Shown here: piece after piece, positions 13,384-18,692 of the stretch
How the letters are laid out: each line of letters opens with the position of its first letter
Position numbering within the stretch: the first letter of the stretch is position 1
Virus record (IMG/VR): IMGVR_UViG_3300012582_000010
Coordinates: 1-22,108 of that record
From: a virus
DNA length: 22,108 bases
Direction: 5' to 3' (one strand)
Position numbers and translations under genes: made by a program
The notes under the pieces: generated by a model
Databases searched by the model: none
What the model was told of the DNA's origin: nothing
The model's input: only the letters and a program-made list of their open reading frames with translations

Positions 13384-13599
13384 TTATTCTCCGTGCGAAG
13401 GCGTGGAATGCATCCTGTAGCAATCGGCATCGTCAGGCATCCTGTAATGCGTGATGACAGATGGACCACTGCCGAACGCGCCGGTTCTCTGTCCGATCAT
13501 GAATTGCTCGTACTCGACCCAGCAAAGCCAGGCGCGGCGGTTATTGATCTGAAGGCGAACCGGATACCACGCGAACCAGCGTTTAACGGCGGTCGTCAT
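13384..13599 (-). CDS. small phage protein, 71 aa, function unknown
   Basis: The ATG at 13599 overlaps the stop of the 28-residue TM peptide gene (ATGA at 13596-13599). The product reads MTTAVKRWFAWYPVRLQINN then RRAWLCWVEYEQFMIGQRTG. It looks like a beta-strand-rich, aromatic and basic protein, with a polar C-terminus (MPDDADCYRMHSTPSHGE). The first half resembles small soluble 'WFAWYPVR...W' phage proteins known only as hypothetical. No TM or metal motif is evident. It follows the lipoprotein and TM peptide by coupled overlaps. Confidence 0.62.
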   Translation of the reverse strand: MTTAVKRWFAWYPVRLQINNRRAWLCWVEYEQFMIGQRTGAFGSGPSVITHYRMPDDADCYRMHSTPSHGE

Positions 13600-13682
13600 G
13601 AATGCCACTCTCTGCGCCAAAGAAGCCAAACCAAAAGATGTGCTCCGGCTATTGATCCAACAAAAAGACAAAGTGCCGTCAT
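13596..13682 (-). CDS. 28-residue single-TM peptide, coupled on both sides
   Basis: Between the lipoprotein stop and the next gene an ATG at 13682 opens exactly 28 codons. The product is MTALCLFVGSIAGAHLLVWL followed by LWRREWHS: one TM helix and a short basic tail. Its ATG overlaps the upstream TGA (ATGA at 13679-13682) and its TGA overlaps the downstream ATG (ATGA at 13596-13599). The double overlap is strong evidence that it is translated. A role in membrane partnering with the lipoprotein is possible, but no homologue is recognised. Confidence 0.62.
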   Translation of the reverse strand: MTALCLFVGSIAGAHLLVWLLWRREWHS

Positions 13683-13861
13683 GGCTTGCGCTCCAGCTTT
13701 TCAATGCGCTCTTGCAGCTTCACTATCTCGCGGTCTTGATCCTTGACAACGGCATCACGCTTTTCGTTCTCATGATATTCAGATGCACTTTCCCCGCAGC
13801 CGGAAAGCATAAGCAGCATGGCGAGCCCGAGCACCGCGCCGATGGGTTGGAGGAGGGTCAT
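13679..13861 (-). CDS. small lipoprotein with coiled-coil tail, 60 aa
   Basis: The product starts MTLLQPIGAVLGLAMLLMLS and then GCGES: a signal sequence with a lipobox LSGC, giving a modified Cys22 and a mature chain of 39 residues. Residue +2 is Gly, so outer-membrane sorting is expected if host Lol rules apply. The tail (NEKRDAVVKDQDREIVKLQE, then RIEKLERK) has coiled-coil heptads. Its ATG overlaps the Sak4-like gene stop (ATGA at 13858-13861). In lysis clusters such a protein would be an outer-membrane spanin, but here it is in the early operon, so exclusion or envelope modification is also possible. Confidence 0.75.
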   Translation of the reverse strand: MTLLQPIGAVLGLAMLLMLSGCGESASEYHENEKRDAVVKDQDREIVKLQERIEKLERKP

Positions 13862-14817
13862 GCGGGTGCCCTCGCATCGACTTCGCGCGCCATCGGCAAG
13901 TGTCGGCGGTTCAACGCCGCATCGACATCGGGCCGCAATTCTTTCGGGATCTGCGCATAGACGCGGCGCAGTTCGATAGTACCTTCCTTTGCCGCCTCGC
14001 CGAGCTTCACGTCCCATTCCGCCGCGGTGAGATCATCGGCCGCTCCGGCGGGCTGGCGTACCGGAGCGGCTGAGCCACCCTTCGCCCATCGTGCGAAAGC
14101 GGCGCCCATCCCCTCGTTGAGCGGCTTGCCGGCTTCGATATAAGGCGCGAGGTAGTTCGGAAGCTTGATGATGAAGTCCTCGCCGATCTTGTCGGATTTC
14201 CAGACCGGCACACCGTCGGCTCGCGGCGGCAGGATGCATGTCAGATCGAGCGTATGCACAATCTCGAGCGGCGCGACCGGCTGCCAGCCGATGTTGACGA
14301 TCTTATCTTGTTTGTTTTTAGCATCCGGATTTTGTTTGGTTTTCTCGCGGGCGCGGAACGTGAAGATCAGAGGAACCCTGATCTTGAGTATCCCTGAGAT
14401 CAGCTTCCTTCGACCGGCCTTCGGTTTAGACCACGCCGCCCATTCATTTCCGCCAAAGTTCTTGACCTCGGCATCGTGCCATTCGAGATAGGTTTCATGC
14501 TCATCGGACATGCTGTCGACGATGATCGCGGCGGGATTGGCTGGGAGCTGCGCGCGTATAGCCTCAAGTAAAATGTCCGATTTCGCGTCCGTCAGTTCAA
14601 CGATCTTGAACGGGATTTGATCGTTGTATTTGCGCGACCGGCCGCCCTCGGTATCGATCACGATGATGTCGCCGCCGCGAACGGACTGGATGCCCCTGGC
14701 GATGCGCAGGCTCGAAAGGCTCTTGCCACCACCTGGCGGTCCGATCATGCCGAGCAACATCGGTTCTTCCGAGCGCGTAGCCGGCCTGGCTTCAAAGTTT
14801 CTCGCTTGCTCGTTCAT
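13858..14817 (-). CDS. Sak4-like RecA-fold ATPase (single-strand annealing type)
   Basis: The 319-residue protein has a Walker A motif GPPGGGKS at residues 26-33, a VIDTEGGRSRKY block near 53-64 and a Walker B-like IIVDSMSDE with Asp101. Later blocks include WAAWSKPKAGRRKL, LIFTFRAREK and IGWQPVAPLE. This layout, an AAA_24/RecA-like single domain with a disordered C-terminus, matches Sak4-type phage recombinases, which support strand annealing with SSB. It is one base after the RecE-like nuclease gene (TAATATG), and together they form a recombination pair. The C-terminal about 80 residues (Ala/Pro-rich then helical) vary in such proteins. Confidence 0.82.
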   Translation of the reverse strand: MNEQARNFEARPATRSEEPMLLGMIGPPGGGKSLSSLRIARGIQSVRGGDIIVIDTEGGRSRKYNDQIPFKIVELTDAKSDILLEAIRAQLPANPAAIIVDSMSDEHETYLEWHDAEVKNFGGNEWAAWSKPKAGRRKLISGILKIRVPLIFTFRAREKTKQNPDAKNKQDKIVNIGWQPVAPLEIVHTLDLTCILPPRADGVPVWKSDKIGEDFIIKLPNYLAPYIEAGKPLNEGMGAAFARWAKGGSAAPVRQPAGAADDLTAAEWDVKLGEAAKEGTIELRRVYAQIPKELRPDVDAALNRRHLPMAREVDARAPA

Positions 14818-14818
14818 A

Positions 14819-15730
14819 TTACCCCGCCATAATCAGAGATGGATCGCGCTCAAACTCGCCGCTCAGTTCGCGGTCGAGCCAAACCTTCTCGCGGAAGCCT
14901 GGGTATTCGGGCAGGATCACGCGGTTGCTGTAGCCGGGCCAATAATCCGTTTCGCTACAGACGCGCCACAGATCGATTGCCCTCTGCAATTTCTTGCGGC
15001 CCATTGTCATGACGGACTCGGACAGCTCGCAGATCGTCAGCGCATAGGGCGGCTTGTTCTCTTGTGCGATGAAGCGATGGCGGCGACGTCCGGCACCTTT
15101 CGGGTCGAGCACGTCAAGGATGCGCTCCTGCATCGCAGCCTGAATATCCCAACCCTGGTCGACCATGCGCAGCCCGATAACATGCGGCGCGACCGATACG
15201 CCGCCCGACTTGTAATCATCACAGGATCGCAGATCGTGCCCGAGCCAATCGACCAGCGAGCGCAGCCAGATGCCATCTTCCTCGCAGATGATAGCAACTT
15301 CGCCAGAGCCTTCCTTGAATGTCAGATTGGCTTCGTGTCGTTCGATTTGCGCCCGCGCGGCCGCGACCATCACCTCGGCGCTAAACATGTGCTTTTTGAG
15401 GATGACGACGCGGCCGGCTTTCTCAGCGAGATCGCGCGCAAGTTTGGCCTCTTTGGTCCGAAAATCGTTGAAGTCCAGAACGTCGATTTCCTTGCCGCGC
15501 CCGAGCAGGATTTTGTGGGCTGCGTTGCCGATCGCCTGCGCCTTGACGTATTTTTCGTCCAGGTCGTCGTCGCCCGTGACAGGCGGACATAGCTTCGGAT
15601 GCTCCAGCTTCGCGTGAAGAGGCGAATGATCGAGAATAATTTTCGCAATAGACTGCGAGAGGGACGGAGACGGCGCCGGATCGGAAAAATAAGTTGCCGA
15701 ATCCATATCTGGATAAATTCCGGGCTTCAT
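14819..15730 (-). CDS. RecE/ExoVIII-like PD-(D/E)XK exonuclease
   Basis: The 303-residue product starts MKPGIYPDMDSATYFSDPAP and continues SPSLSQSIAKIILDHSPLHA, typical of the PDDEXK_1 (DUF3799, exodeoxyribonuclease VIII-like) family. Visible are GNAAHKILLGRG (His72), VDW (Asp161), and DDYKSG with Asp172 and Lys174 of the nuclease motif, then a helix with WDIQAAM, as in other members. It should degrade one strand of linear DNA for annealing by the neighbouring ATPase. GGAGG lies six bases before the ATG at 15730, which also overlaps the HNH gene stop (ATGA). Confidence 0.85.
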   Translation of the reverse strand: MKPGIYPDMDSATYFSDPAPSPSLSQSIAKIILDHSPLHAKLEHPKLCPPVTGDDDLDEKYVKAQAIGNAAHKILLGRGKEIDVLDFNDFRTKEAKLARDLAEKAGRVVILKKHMFSAEVMVAAARAQIERHEANLTFKEGSGEVAIICEEDGIWLRSLVDWLGHDLRSCDDYKSGGVSVAPHVIGLRMVDQGWDIQAAMQERILDVLDPKGAGRRRHRFIAQENKPPYALTICELSESVMTMGRKKLQRAIDLWRVCSETDYWPGYSNRVILPEYPGFREKVWLDRELSGEFERDPSLIMAG

Positions 15731-16146
15731 CCGATCCTCCGCTGTTCAGGAAATTGCACGCCCGGCGTTCGGCCATGGTTGCGCACGAAATCATCGAAAT
15801 TGTCAGAGCGCGTGCCCCAGCGCAGATTTCCGCGCTCGTTGTTTGAGGGATCGTCATCCCAATGGCAGCAAATGGTGCCGGCCGGCGCGGGGCCGACGAA
15901 AGCCTCTAAGACCAGGTGATGGACGTAAACTTGAACTCCGCGGCCAAGCTGCACCCACAAGTGACCAGCTTCCTTCGGTTGCGCAATCAAAACCGTGCCT
16001 GCGTGCCGACGCAAACAATCAACTACCGTTCCGGTCCTTAGCGTTCGCTTCCACGGTAACATCCGATCCAAGCTGCGTACTCGACCATGGTCGGAAACTT
16101 CGTACTGCCCTTCAAAACCGATGACTGCGCGCCATTCTTCCGTCAT
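15727..16146 (-). CDS. HNH homing-type endonuclease with NUMOD4 motif
   Basis: Residues 5-25 (WRAVIGFEGQYEVSDHGRVR) match the NUMOD4 motif. The C-terminal half has VHHLVLEAFVG, then CCHWDDDP, NNERGNLRWGT and DNF, which is the HNH_3 pattern with His95, Asn103 and Asn107 as candidate metal/catalytic residues (a typical family member has NH at the first position; here CH). The 139-residue length fits a free-standing homing endonuclease. It lies between a small gene and the RecE-like gene and is coupled to the latter by ATGA, so it may be an established operon member rather than a recent insertion. Nicking activity is inferred. Confidence 0.82.
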   Translation of the reverse strand: MTEEWRAVIGFEGQYEVSDHGRVRSLDRMLPWKRTLRTGTVVDCLRRHAGTVLIAQPKEAGHLWVQLGRGVQVYVHHLVLEAFVGPAPAGTICCHWDDDPSNNERGNLRWGTRSDNFDDFVRNHGRTPGVQFPEQRRIG

Positions 16147-16292
16147 GCTCGTTCCTCTTCAATCCGTGCCAGCGCATCGTCGACCTGCTGCATCATCATC
16201 GCGAGCTCCGTCCTGATCCGCCGTAATTTTTGCACGAGGTTGTGCACATTGATCCGCGTCGGGCGCTCGGTGATGGTGACGCGGCGCTTCAT
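16143..16292 (-). CDS. 49-residue coiled-coil-like protein
   Basis: An ATG at 16292, after GGAAGGGG, gives 49 residues: MKRRVTITERPTRINVHNLV then QKLRRIRTELAMMMQQVDDA and LARIEEERA. The last 35 residues form a probable amphipathic helix, and the N-terminus is a basic strand. Start and stop both overlap neighbours by ATGA (16289-16292 and 16143-16146). No family was recognised. Oligomerisation through the coiled coil is likely. Confidence 0.6.
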   Translation of the reverse strand: MKRRVTITERPTRINVHNLVQKLRRIRTELAMMMQQVDDALARIEEERA

Positions 16293-16372
16293 TCCCGCGC
16301 CCCTTCCAACATCGCGATCAGGATGAGCTCGTTGAAGATCAGCCAGATCATCACAACCGTGTAGAGCGTCAT
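16289..16372 (-). CDS. 27-residue single-TM peptide
   Basis: An ATG at 16372 opens 27 codons: MTLYTVVMIWLIFNELILIA then MLEGARE. The first 21 residues form one hydrophobic helix with a central Asn-Glu, and the tail is short and charged. The ATG overlaps the TGA of the upstream gene (ATGA at 16369-16372) and the stop overlaps the next start (ATGA at 16289-16292). The precise coupling on both sides supports a real gene. Function unknown; a membrane-regulatory or exclusion peptide is possible. Confidence 0.6.
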   Translation of the reverse strand: MTLYTVVMIWLIFNELILIAMLEGARE

Positions 16373-16635
16373 GCGAGGTCCGCCACTTTGACGACGCTGC
16401 CGCCGCGCTTCTCAGCCTTGCGGATCAGGCTGCCGTAGGAATTGAAGGATTGAATTTTCTCGCGATACTCGGCTTCACGAACGCTGATCATCAGCGACGT
16501 GCCGTCCGTGTAGACGATCTTGTGCAACTGCCGCAGGCGTTCCGCACGCTTCTTGTTGATAATCTCGCGATGCACGACGCGCTGCTGCGACGACGTGTAG
16601 CCGGACCATTCGCCTTCAAGGATGAACCTTGTCAT
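16369..16635 (-). CDS. basic phage protein, 88 aa, function unknown
   Basis: The ATG at 16635 overlaps the previous stop (TAATG) and has GGGG nearby; a longer in-frame start at 16659 has no such support. The product reads MTRFILEGEWSGYTSSQQRV, then VHREIINKKRAERLRQLHKI, VYTDGTSLMISVREAEYREK and ends SVVKVADLA. The pattern WSGYTSSQQRVVHRE...IxYTDGT is widely seen in short phage proteins of unknown role. A strand-helix-strand fold with basic surface is likely, so nucleic-acid binding is possible. Confidence 0.7.
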   Translation of the reverse strand: MTRFILEGEWSGYTSSQQRVVHREIINKKRAERLRQLHKIVYTDGTSLMISVREAEYREKIQSFNSYGSLIRKAEKRGGSVVKVADLA

Positions 16636-16754
16636 TACGTGCCCCAAATCATCAGCCACACCGCGGCCGCGCAGATGAACAGCACCACGGCCAGCAATTC
16701 GGCGATGACGGGCAGCGTGATGTGGACGAGCTCGACGGGATCGAACTTATGCAT
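16635..16754 (-). CDS. 39-residue single-TM peptide
   Basis: An ATG at 16754 opens 39 codons ending TAA at 16637-16635, overlapping the next ATG by one base (TAATG). The product is MHKFDPVELVHITLPVIAEL followed by LAVVLFICAAAVWLMIWGT: a short polar N-terminus and one or two hydrophobic segments covering residues 12-38. It overlaps the upstream 56-residue gene by eight bases. It is the third TM peptide in the left early operon. No homologue is recognised. Confidence 0.6.
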   Translation of the reverse strand: MHKFDPVELVHITLPVIAELLAVVLFICAAAVWLMIWGT

Positions 16755-16917
16755 CGGCGTGCTCCGGCGCGTAGCACCAATCCTCGACGGCTTGCTGAAT
16801 CTCTATCGCCAGGCTGTGGCAATGCTTCTTGAAAAGCGCGGGATCGTCGCTGCAAGGTTCATCCTGCAGGAAGTACTCGGCGAGATCATAGCAAGCTGGG
16901 TCATAGGTCTTGACCAT
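16747..16917 (-). CDS. small acidic Cys-containing protein, 56 aa
   Basis: GGAGATGG precedes the ATG at 16917, and the stop of the upstream gene overlaps this start by one base (TGATG). The product is MVKTYDPACYDLAEYFLQDE followed by PCSDDPALFKKHCHSLAIEI and QQAVEDWCYAPEHADA. Four cysteines are spread through helical, acidic sequence, with the pattern 'CYDLAxxFLxDE' found in many short phage proteins. No clear zinc spacing exists. Function unknown. Confidence 0.65.
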   Translation of the reverse strand: MVKTYDPACYDLAEYFLQDEPCSDDPALFKKHCHSLAIEIQQAVEDWCYAPEHADA

Positions 16918-17183
16918 CACGCCATCTCCAATCGACGTTCGATCTTCGCGCGCGCGCCGTCGATCATGCCCAAAACGACGATGAAATCGCCCGGCGTCAT
17001 GTTGCCATAGACCGGGTGAGGTCCGCCGAACGGCTGCTCGTGCAGATGCCAGAACCGGCGCATGTGCTCGGACCATGCACCATATTGCTTGCCGAGCATC
17101 GCGATCCGCGCCTGATCGTCAGGCAGGCGGGCGAGCGCCTTGTCGAGTTCGTCGCGGAGGAAGTCGGTGAGGCGGGCCGTCAT
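16917..17183 (-). CDS. phage protein, 88 aa, function unknown
   Basis: The ATG at 17183 overlaps the stop of the 87-residue gene (ATGA). The product reads MTARLTDFLRDELDKALARL then PDDQARIAMLGKQYGAWSEH, MRRFWHLHEQPFGGPHPVYG and NMTPGDFIVVLGMIDGARAK. The centre has aromatic and Gly residues, and the end is a helix. It is compact, largely helical and has no TM segment or metal motif. No family was recognised. It is the second gene after the left promoter, in the usual position of antirepressor or host-takeover genes. Confidence 0.65.
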   Translation of the reverse strand: MTARLTDFLRDELDKALARLPDDQARIAMLGKQYGAWSEHMRRFWHLHEQPFGGPHPVYGNMTPGDFIVVLGMIDGARAKIERRLEMA

Positions 17184-17443
17184 CGCAGCACCGCTTCGTA
17201 AGTCGCTTCGAAGATGTCCGGCTTGCAGGGATAGATTTCGCCCTTGACGCCGCGGATGATCCAATCGTCGGGATCGGCGCGCATCACGCCTTCTAGCGTG
17301 CTGATCAGGATGGTATTGCCGGGCCCGACATCGTAATTGCTCATGACGAGCCAGAGAGGAATTGCCTTGTCCTCTGCCTCGACGCTCAGTGGCTTCCACT
17401 GAAACGCTTCAATCACTACCGGCTTTTTGCGGAATTGGGCCAT
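17180..17443 (-). CDS. phage protein of the 'YPCKPDIFEATYE' type, 87 aa
   Basis: The product starts MAQFRKKPVVIEAFQW and ends with PDDWIIRGVKGEIYPCKPDI then FEATYEAVLR. This signature (FRKKPVVIEA...GxWIIxGVKGExYPCKPDIFxxTYE) is very common in tailed phages and prophages, annotated only as hypothetical. The fold is probably a small beta barrel with a conserved Cys-Lys-Pro loop. AGGAGAAC lies five bases before the ATG at 17443 and is one arm of the inverted repeat at 17448-17467. It is the first gene of the left early operon. No biochemical role is known. Confidence 0.85.
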   Translation of the reverse strand: MAQFRKKPVVIEAFQWKPLSVEAEDKAIPLWLVMSNYDVGPGNTILISTLEGVMRADPDDWIIRGVKGEIYPCKPDIFEATYEAVLR

Positions 17444-17447
17444 GGGC

Positions 17448-17467
17448 GTTCTCCTGATGAGGAGAAC
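17448..17467. repeat. 8-bp inverted repeat overlapping a ribosome site
   Basis: GTTCTCCT (17448-17455) and AGGAGAAC (17460-17467) are perfect reverse complements with a 4-base spacer (GATG). In leftward RNA the arm nearest the gene carries the AGGAG ribosome site of the gene starting at 17443. The predicted start point at about 17461 would omit most of the other arm, so RNA hairpin formation would need a longer transcript, for example from the repressor gene. Confidence 0.6.
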
Positions 17468-17496
17468 ACCATAAATCCGGTAAGCCTACCGGTCAA
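17468..17496 (-). promoter_or_regulatory. left early promoter (TTGACC-17-TATGGT)
   Basis: On the leftward strand TTGACC (17496-17491) and TATGGT (17473-17468) are 17 bases apart. Initiation is expected near 17461, 18 bases before the first gene ATG at 17443. Operator O1 (17478-17491) fills the spacer, so a bound repressor would block polymerase. This is the counterpart of lambda PL and probably drives the operon from 17443 to 12751. Confidence 0.7.
17478..17491. promoter_or_regulatory. operator O1 (CGGTA-AGCC-TACCG)
   Basis: A 14-bp imperfect palindrome with perfect five-base half-sites CGGTA and TACCG around four bases. It lies in the spacer of the left promoter. Together with O2 it is a perfect inverted pair, because the two 14-mers are reverse complements of each other. 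The probable ligand is the XRE repressor encoded immediately upstream. Confidence 0.75.
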
Positions 17497-17503
17497 GCCA
17501 AAT

Positions 17504-17517
17504 CGGTAGGCTTACCG
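17504..17517. promoter_or_regulatory. operator O2 (CGGTA-GGCT-TACCG), containing the repressor stop codon
   Basis: This operator lies 26 bases (centre to centre) from O1, just upstream of the left promoter -35 box, so a repressor pair could bind cooperatively. The TAA stop of the repressor gene (17512-17514 read leftward) is inside it, so coding and operator functions share bases. A T-run follows on the + strand, but no rightward transcript needs ending here. Confidence 0.72.
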
Positions 17518-17829
17518 ATTTTTTCTTTTCCGTACCGGTTGAGGCGGGGAAAGCCGCTCGTCGAGGATACGATTGACCCGTTCATCGAAGTCCTCGTCCG
17601 CTGCAATGGCACCAGGCGGCCGCAGAAGCTCCCAGGAGCTTGTTCCGAGAGCCTTGGCTACCTTCTCAAGGGTGTCCAGCGTCCACATGCCCTTAAGCTC
17701 GCCAGAGGCATAGCGGCGCAGGTTCCGGATGGCGTCAACGCTGCCAGATCGCTTCGATACGGCGTTGTCGGTCGTCTTTTGGACTCGGATAAGCCGGTCG
17801 ATGTTGTTCAATAATACTTTGAGATCCAT
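17512..17829 (-). CDS. XRE-type phage repressor, 105 aa (CI-like)
   Basis: The ATG at 17829 gives 105 residues: MDLKVLLNNIDRLIRVQKTT, then DNAVSKRSGSVDAIRNLRR, ASGELKGMWTLDTLEKVAKA and LGTSSWELLRPPG. The first 70 residues form a lambda-repressor-like helix-turn-helix (helices around 7-18, 21-28, 31-40 and 49-60, then 'LGTSSWELL'). The C-terminus is a charged tail (ERLSPPQPVRKRKNR) and there is no S24 autoprotease domain, so SOS-type self-cleavage is not expected. No ribosome site precedes the ATG, so it may be leaderless, as lambda cI is. Five CGGTA-N4-TACCG sites flank the gene. A Cro-type role is less likely, because the rightward gene is in the Cro position. Confidence 0.82.
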   Translation of the reverse strand: MDLKVLLNNIDRLIRVQKTTDNAVSKRSGSVDAIRNLRRYASGELKGMWTLDTLEKVAKALGTSSWELLRPPGAIAADEDFDERVNRILDERLSPPQPVRKRKNR

Positions 17830-17831
17830 CC

Positions 17832-17845
17832 CGGTAGAATAACCG
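17832..17845. promoter_or_regulatory. operator O3 (CGGTA-GAAT-AACCG)
   Basis: This site has one mismatch to the TACCG half and lies two bases upstream of the repressor ATG. Repressor bound here would block its own leftward transcription or leaderless translation start region, giving autoregulation. The repressor promoter itself cannot be placed with confidence. Confidence 0.6.
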
Positions 17846-17865
17846 GAACTCACAGACTGAGCATT

Positions 17866-17879
17866 CGGCAAGTTTACCG
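17866..17879. promoter_or_regulatory. operator O5 (CGGCA-AGTT-TACCG)
   Basis: This site has one mismatch (CGGCA) in the left half and ends one base before the TTGACA -35 box of the right promoter (17880-17885). It is 24 bases centre to centre from O4, so the two lie on about the same face of the helix. Binding would interfere with the right promoter and possibly activate the leftward repressor promoter. Confidence 0.6.
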
Positions 17880-17908
17880 TTGACAAGACCGGTACGTTTA
17901 CCGATATT
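17880..17908 (+). promoter_or_regulatory. right early promoter (TTGACA-17-GATATT)
   Basis: A perfect -35 box TTGACA (17880-17885) is followed after 17 bases by GATATT (17903-17908). Initiation would fall at about 17914-17916, at or next to the ATG of the rightward gene (17915), so this RNA would be leaderless or nearly so. O4 overlaps the spacer and the first base of the -10 box. Confidence 0.68.
17890..17903. promoter_or_regulatory. operator O4 (CGGTA-CGTT-TACCG)
   Basis: A 14-bp site with perfect half-sites lies in the spacer of the right promoter and touches the -10 box. It is the best right-side match to the consensus shared with O1 and O2. Repressor bound here should prevent rightward early transcription. 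Confidence 0.73.
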
Positions 17909-17914
17909 GCGCCC

Positions 17915-18169
17915 ATGTCAGCCATAGACGAACTGCTTTGCGTCGCACGCCGATACGGGGAAATCGAAGAAGTGCCCCTGTCGACTGTATCCTCGCGCGT
18001 GCTCAATGACGGCAAGAAGCTCCGCGCATTGGAGGAGGGCGCCGACATCACGGTCGGACGACTTGAAGATGCGCTCCGTTGGTTCTCGGACAATTGGCCG
18101 GATGGGGAATGGCCCTCCGATGTACCTCGTCCCTGTCGATCTGCGGAAATTATTGAGGCCCGAGCATGA
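17915..18169 (+). CDS. small regulator in the Cro position, 84 aa
   Basis: The ATG at 17915 lies at the predicted right promoter start point, so the message may be leaderless. The product reads MSAIDELLCVARRYGEIEEV then PLSTVSSRVLNDGKKLRALE, EGADITVGRLEDALRWFSDN and WPDGEWPSDVPRP. The segment PLSTVSSRVLNDGKKLRAL...ADITVGRLEDALRWFSDNWP is a pattern I recall from rhizobial prophages, next to phage repressors. A helix-turn-helix is likely in its first half. By position it resembles Cro or an anti-repressor that could bind the same operators. Function not proven. Confidence 0.7.
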   Translation: MSAIDELLCVARRYGEIEEVPLSTVSSRVLNDGKKLRALEEGADITVGRLEDALRWFSDNWPDGEWPSDVPRPCRSAEIIEARA

Positions 18170-18404
18170 CGTCGCTTCGGGAAACGCACCACAACACCCA
18201 TCTTGCCGCCCCACCGCTCTGTGACCGGAGCTGTTCATTATCGTGGCGACATCGAAGCACAACTTTGGCGAATGTGAAATTAAAATATCTCGCGTATGTC
18301 GAGGTTCCGCGTGTGGCTTTTGCGAAGTCACATTCTGTTGTTGAGCAAGAATCAACGTTGACATTTTTTGCGTCCGATTTTGTTGCGTCAGTGGGGGTTG
18401 CGTC
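18170..18404. promoter_or_regulatory. intergenic stretch with 15-base-period TTGCGTC repeats and possible promoter
   Basis: No convincing gene was found in these 235 bases. A perfect TTGACA lies at 18358-18363, but the best -10 17 bases on (TGTTGC) is poor. The heptamer TTGCGTC occurs at 18368-18374, 18383-18389 and 18398-18404, with start-to-start spacing of exactly 15 bases, ending at the ATG of the next gene. A fourth copy is at 18705-18711 after that gene. These may be binding sites of a regulator or part of an anti-termination signal. Confidence 0.4.
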
Positions 18405-18692
18405 ATGGGGACAGTATCGGCGGAGGCGCGCGCGGAAAGTAGCCCAATCGAACGGACGATTGTCAGCGATGACGAACAGATGTTCGGTTCGGTACTTTCC
18501 GATGTCGCCAGAATGCTTTGGCCACAGAAAACCGCAGCGAATATCGCGGCTGTCGCCAATTGTTCGGTGCGAGCGGCTGAATTCTATCTCGCCGGTGACC
18601 GCGATTGGTCCGGCGATGCGCTCACAGCGATCGTTGCCGAAATTCTCAAGCGTCACGCGATGCGGAACGTGAAGATCGTCAAGCGTCGCTAG
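18405..18692 (+). CDS. small HTH-like phage protein, 95 aa
   Basis: GGGGG lies seven bases before the ATG at 18405. The centre reads MFGSVLSDVARMLWPQKTAA then NIAAVANCSVRAAEFYLAGD and RDWSGDALTAIVAEILKR. The pattern 'LWPxKTAxxIAxxANCSxRAAxxxLxGxxxxxxxALxAIVxEILKR' is a helix-turn-helix-like form found in rhizobial phages, in which helix 2 and 3 read TAANIAAVANCSVRAAEFYL. It could be a transcription activator of the right operon or a replication accessory. It overlaps a spurious 168-codon frame in another phase. Confidence 0.75.
   Translation: MGTVSAEARAESSPIERTIVSDDEQMFGSVLSDVARMLWPQKTAANIAAVANCSVRAAEFYLAGDRDWSGDALTAIVAEILKRHAMRNVKIVKRR

Noticed and set aside
14624-15592. 322-codon rightward frame across the Sak4-like and RecE-like genes
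   Set aside because: It is the antisense of two recognised genes with strong motifs and has no ribosome site.
17478-17525. Intrinsic terminator (14-bp stem, 12-base loop, then T-run) on the + strand
   Set aside because: The stem is formed by two operator copies that also match sites without T-runs, and no rightward gene ends upstream.
18166-18672. 168-codon rightward frame overlapping the Cro-position gene stop by ATGA
   Set aside because: It covers the 95-residue HTH-like gene in another phase, has unlikely composition (many R, S, C) and has no recognised motif.
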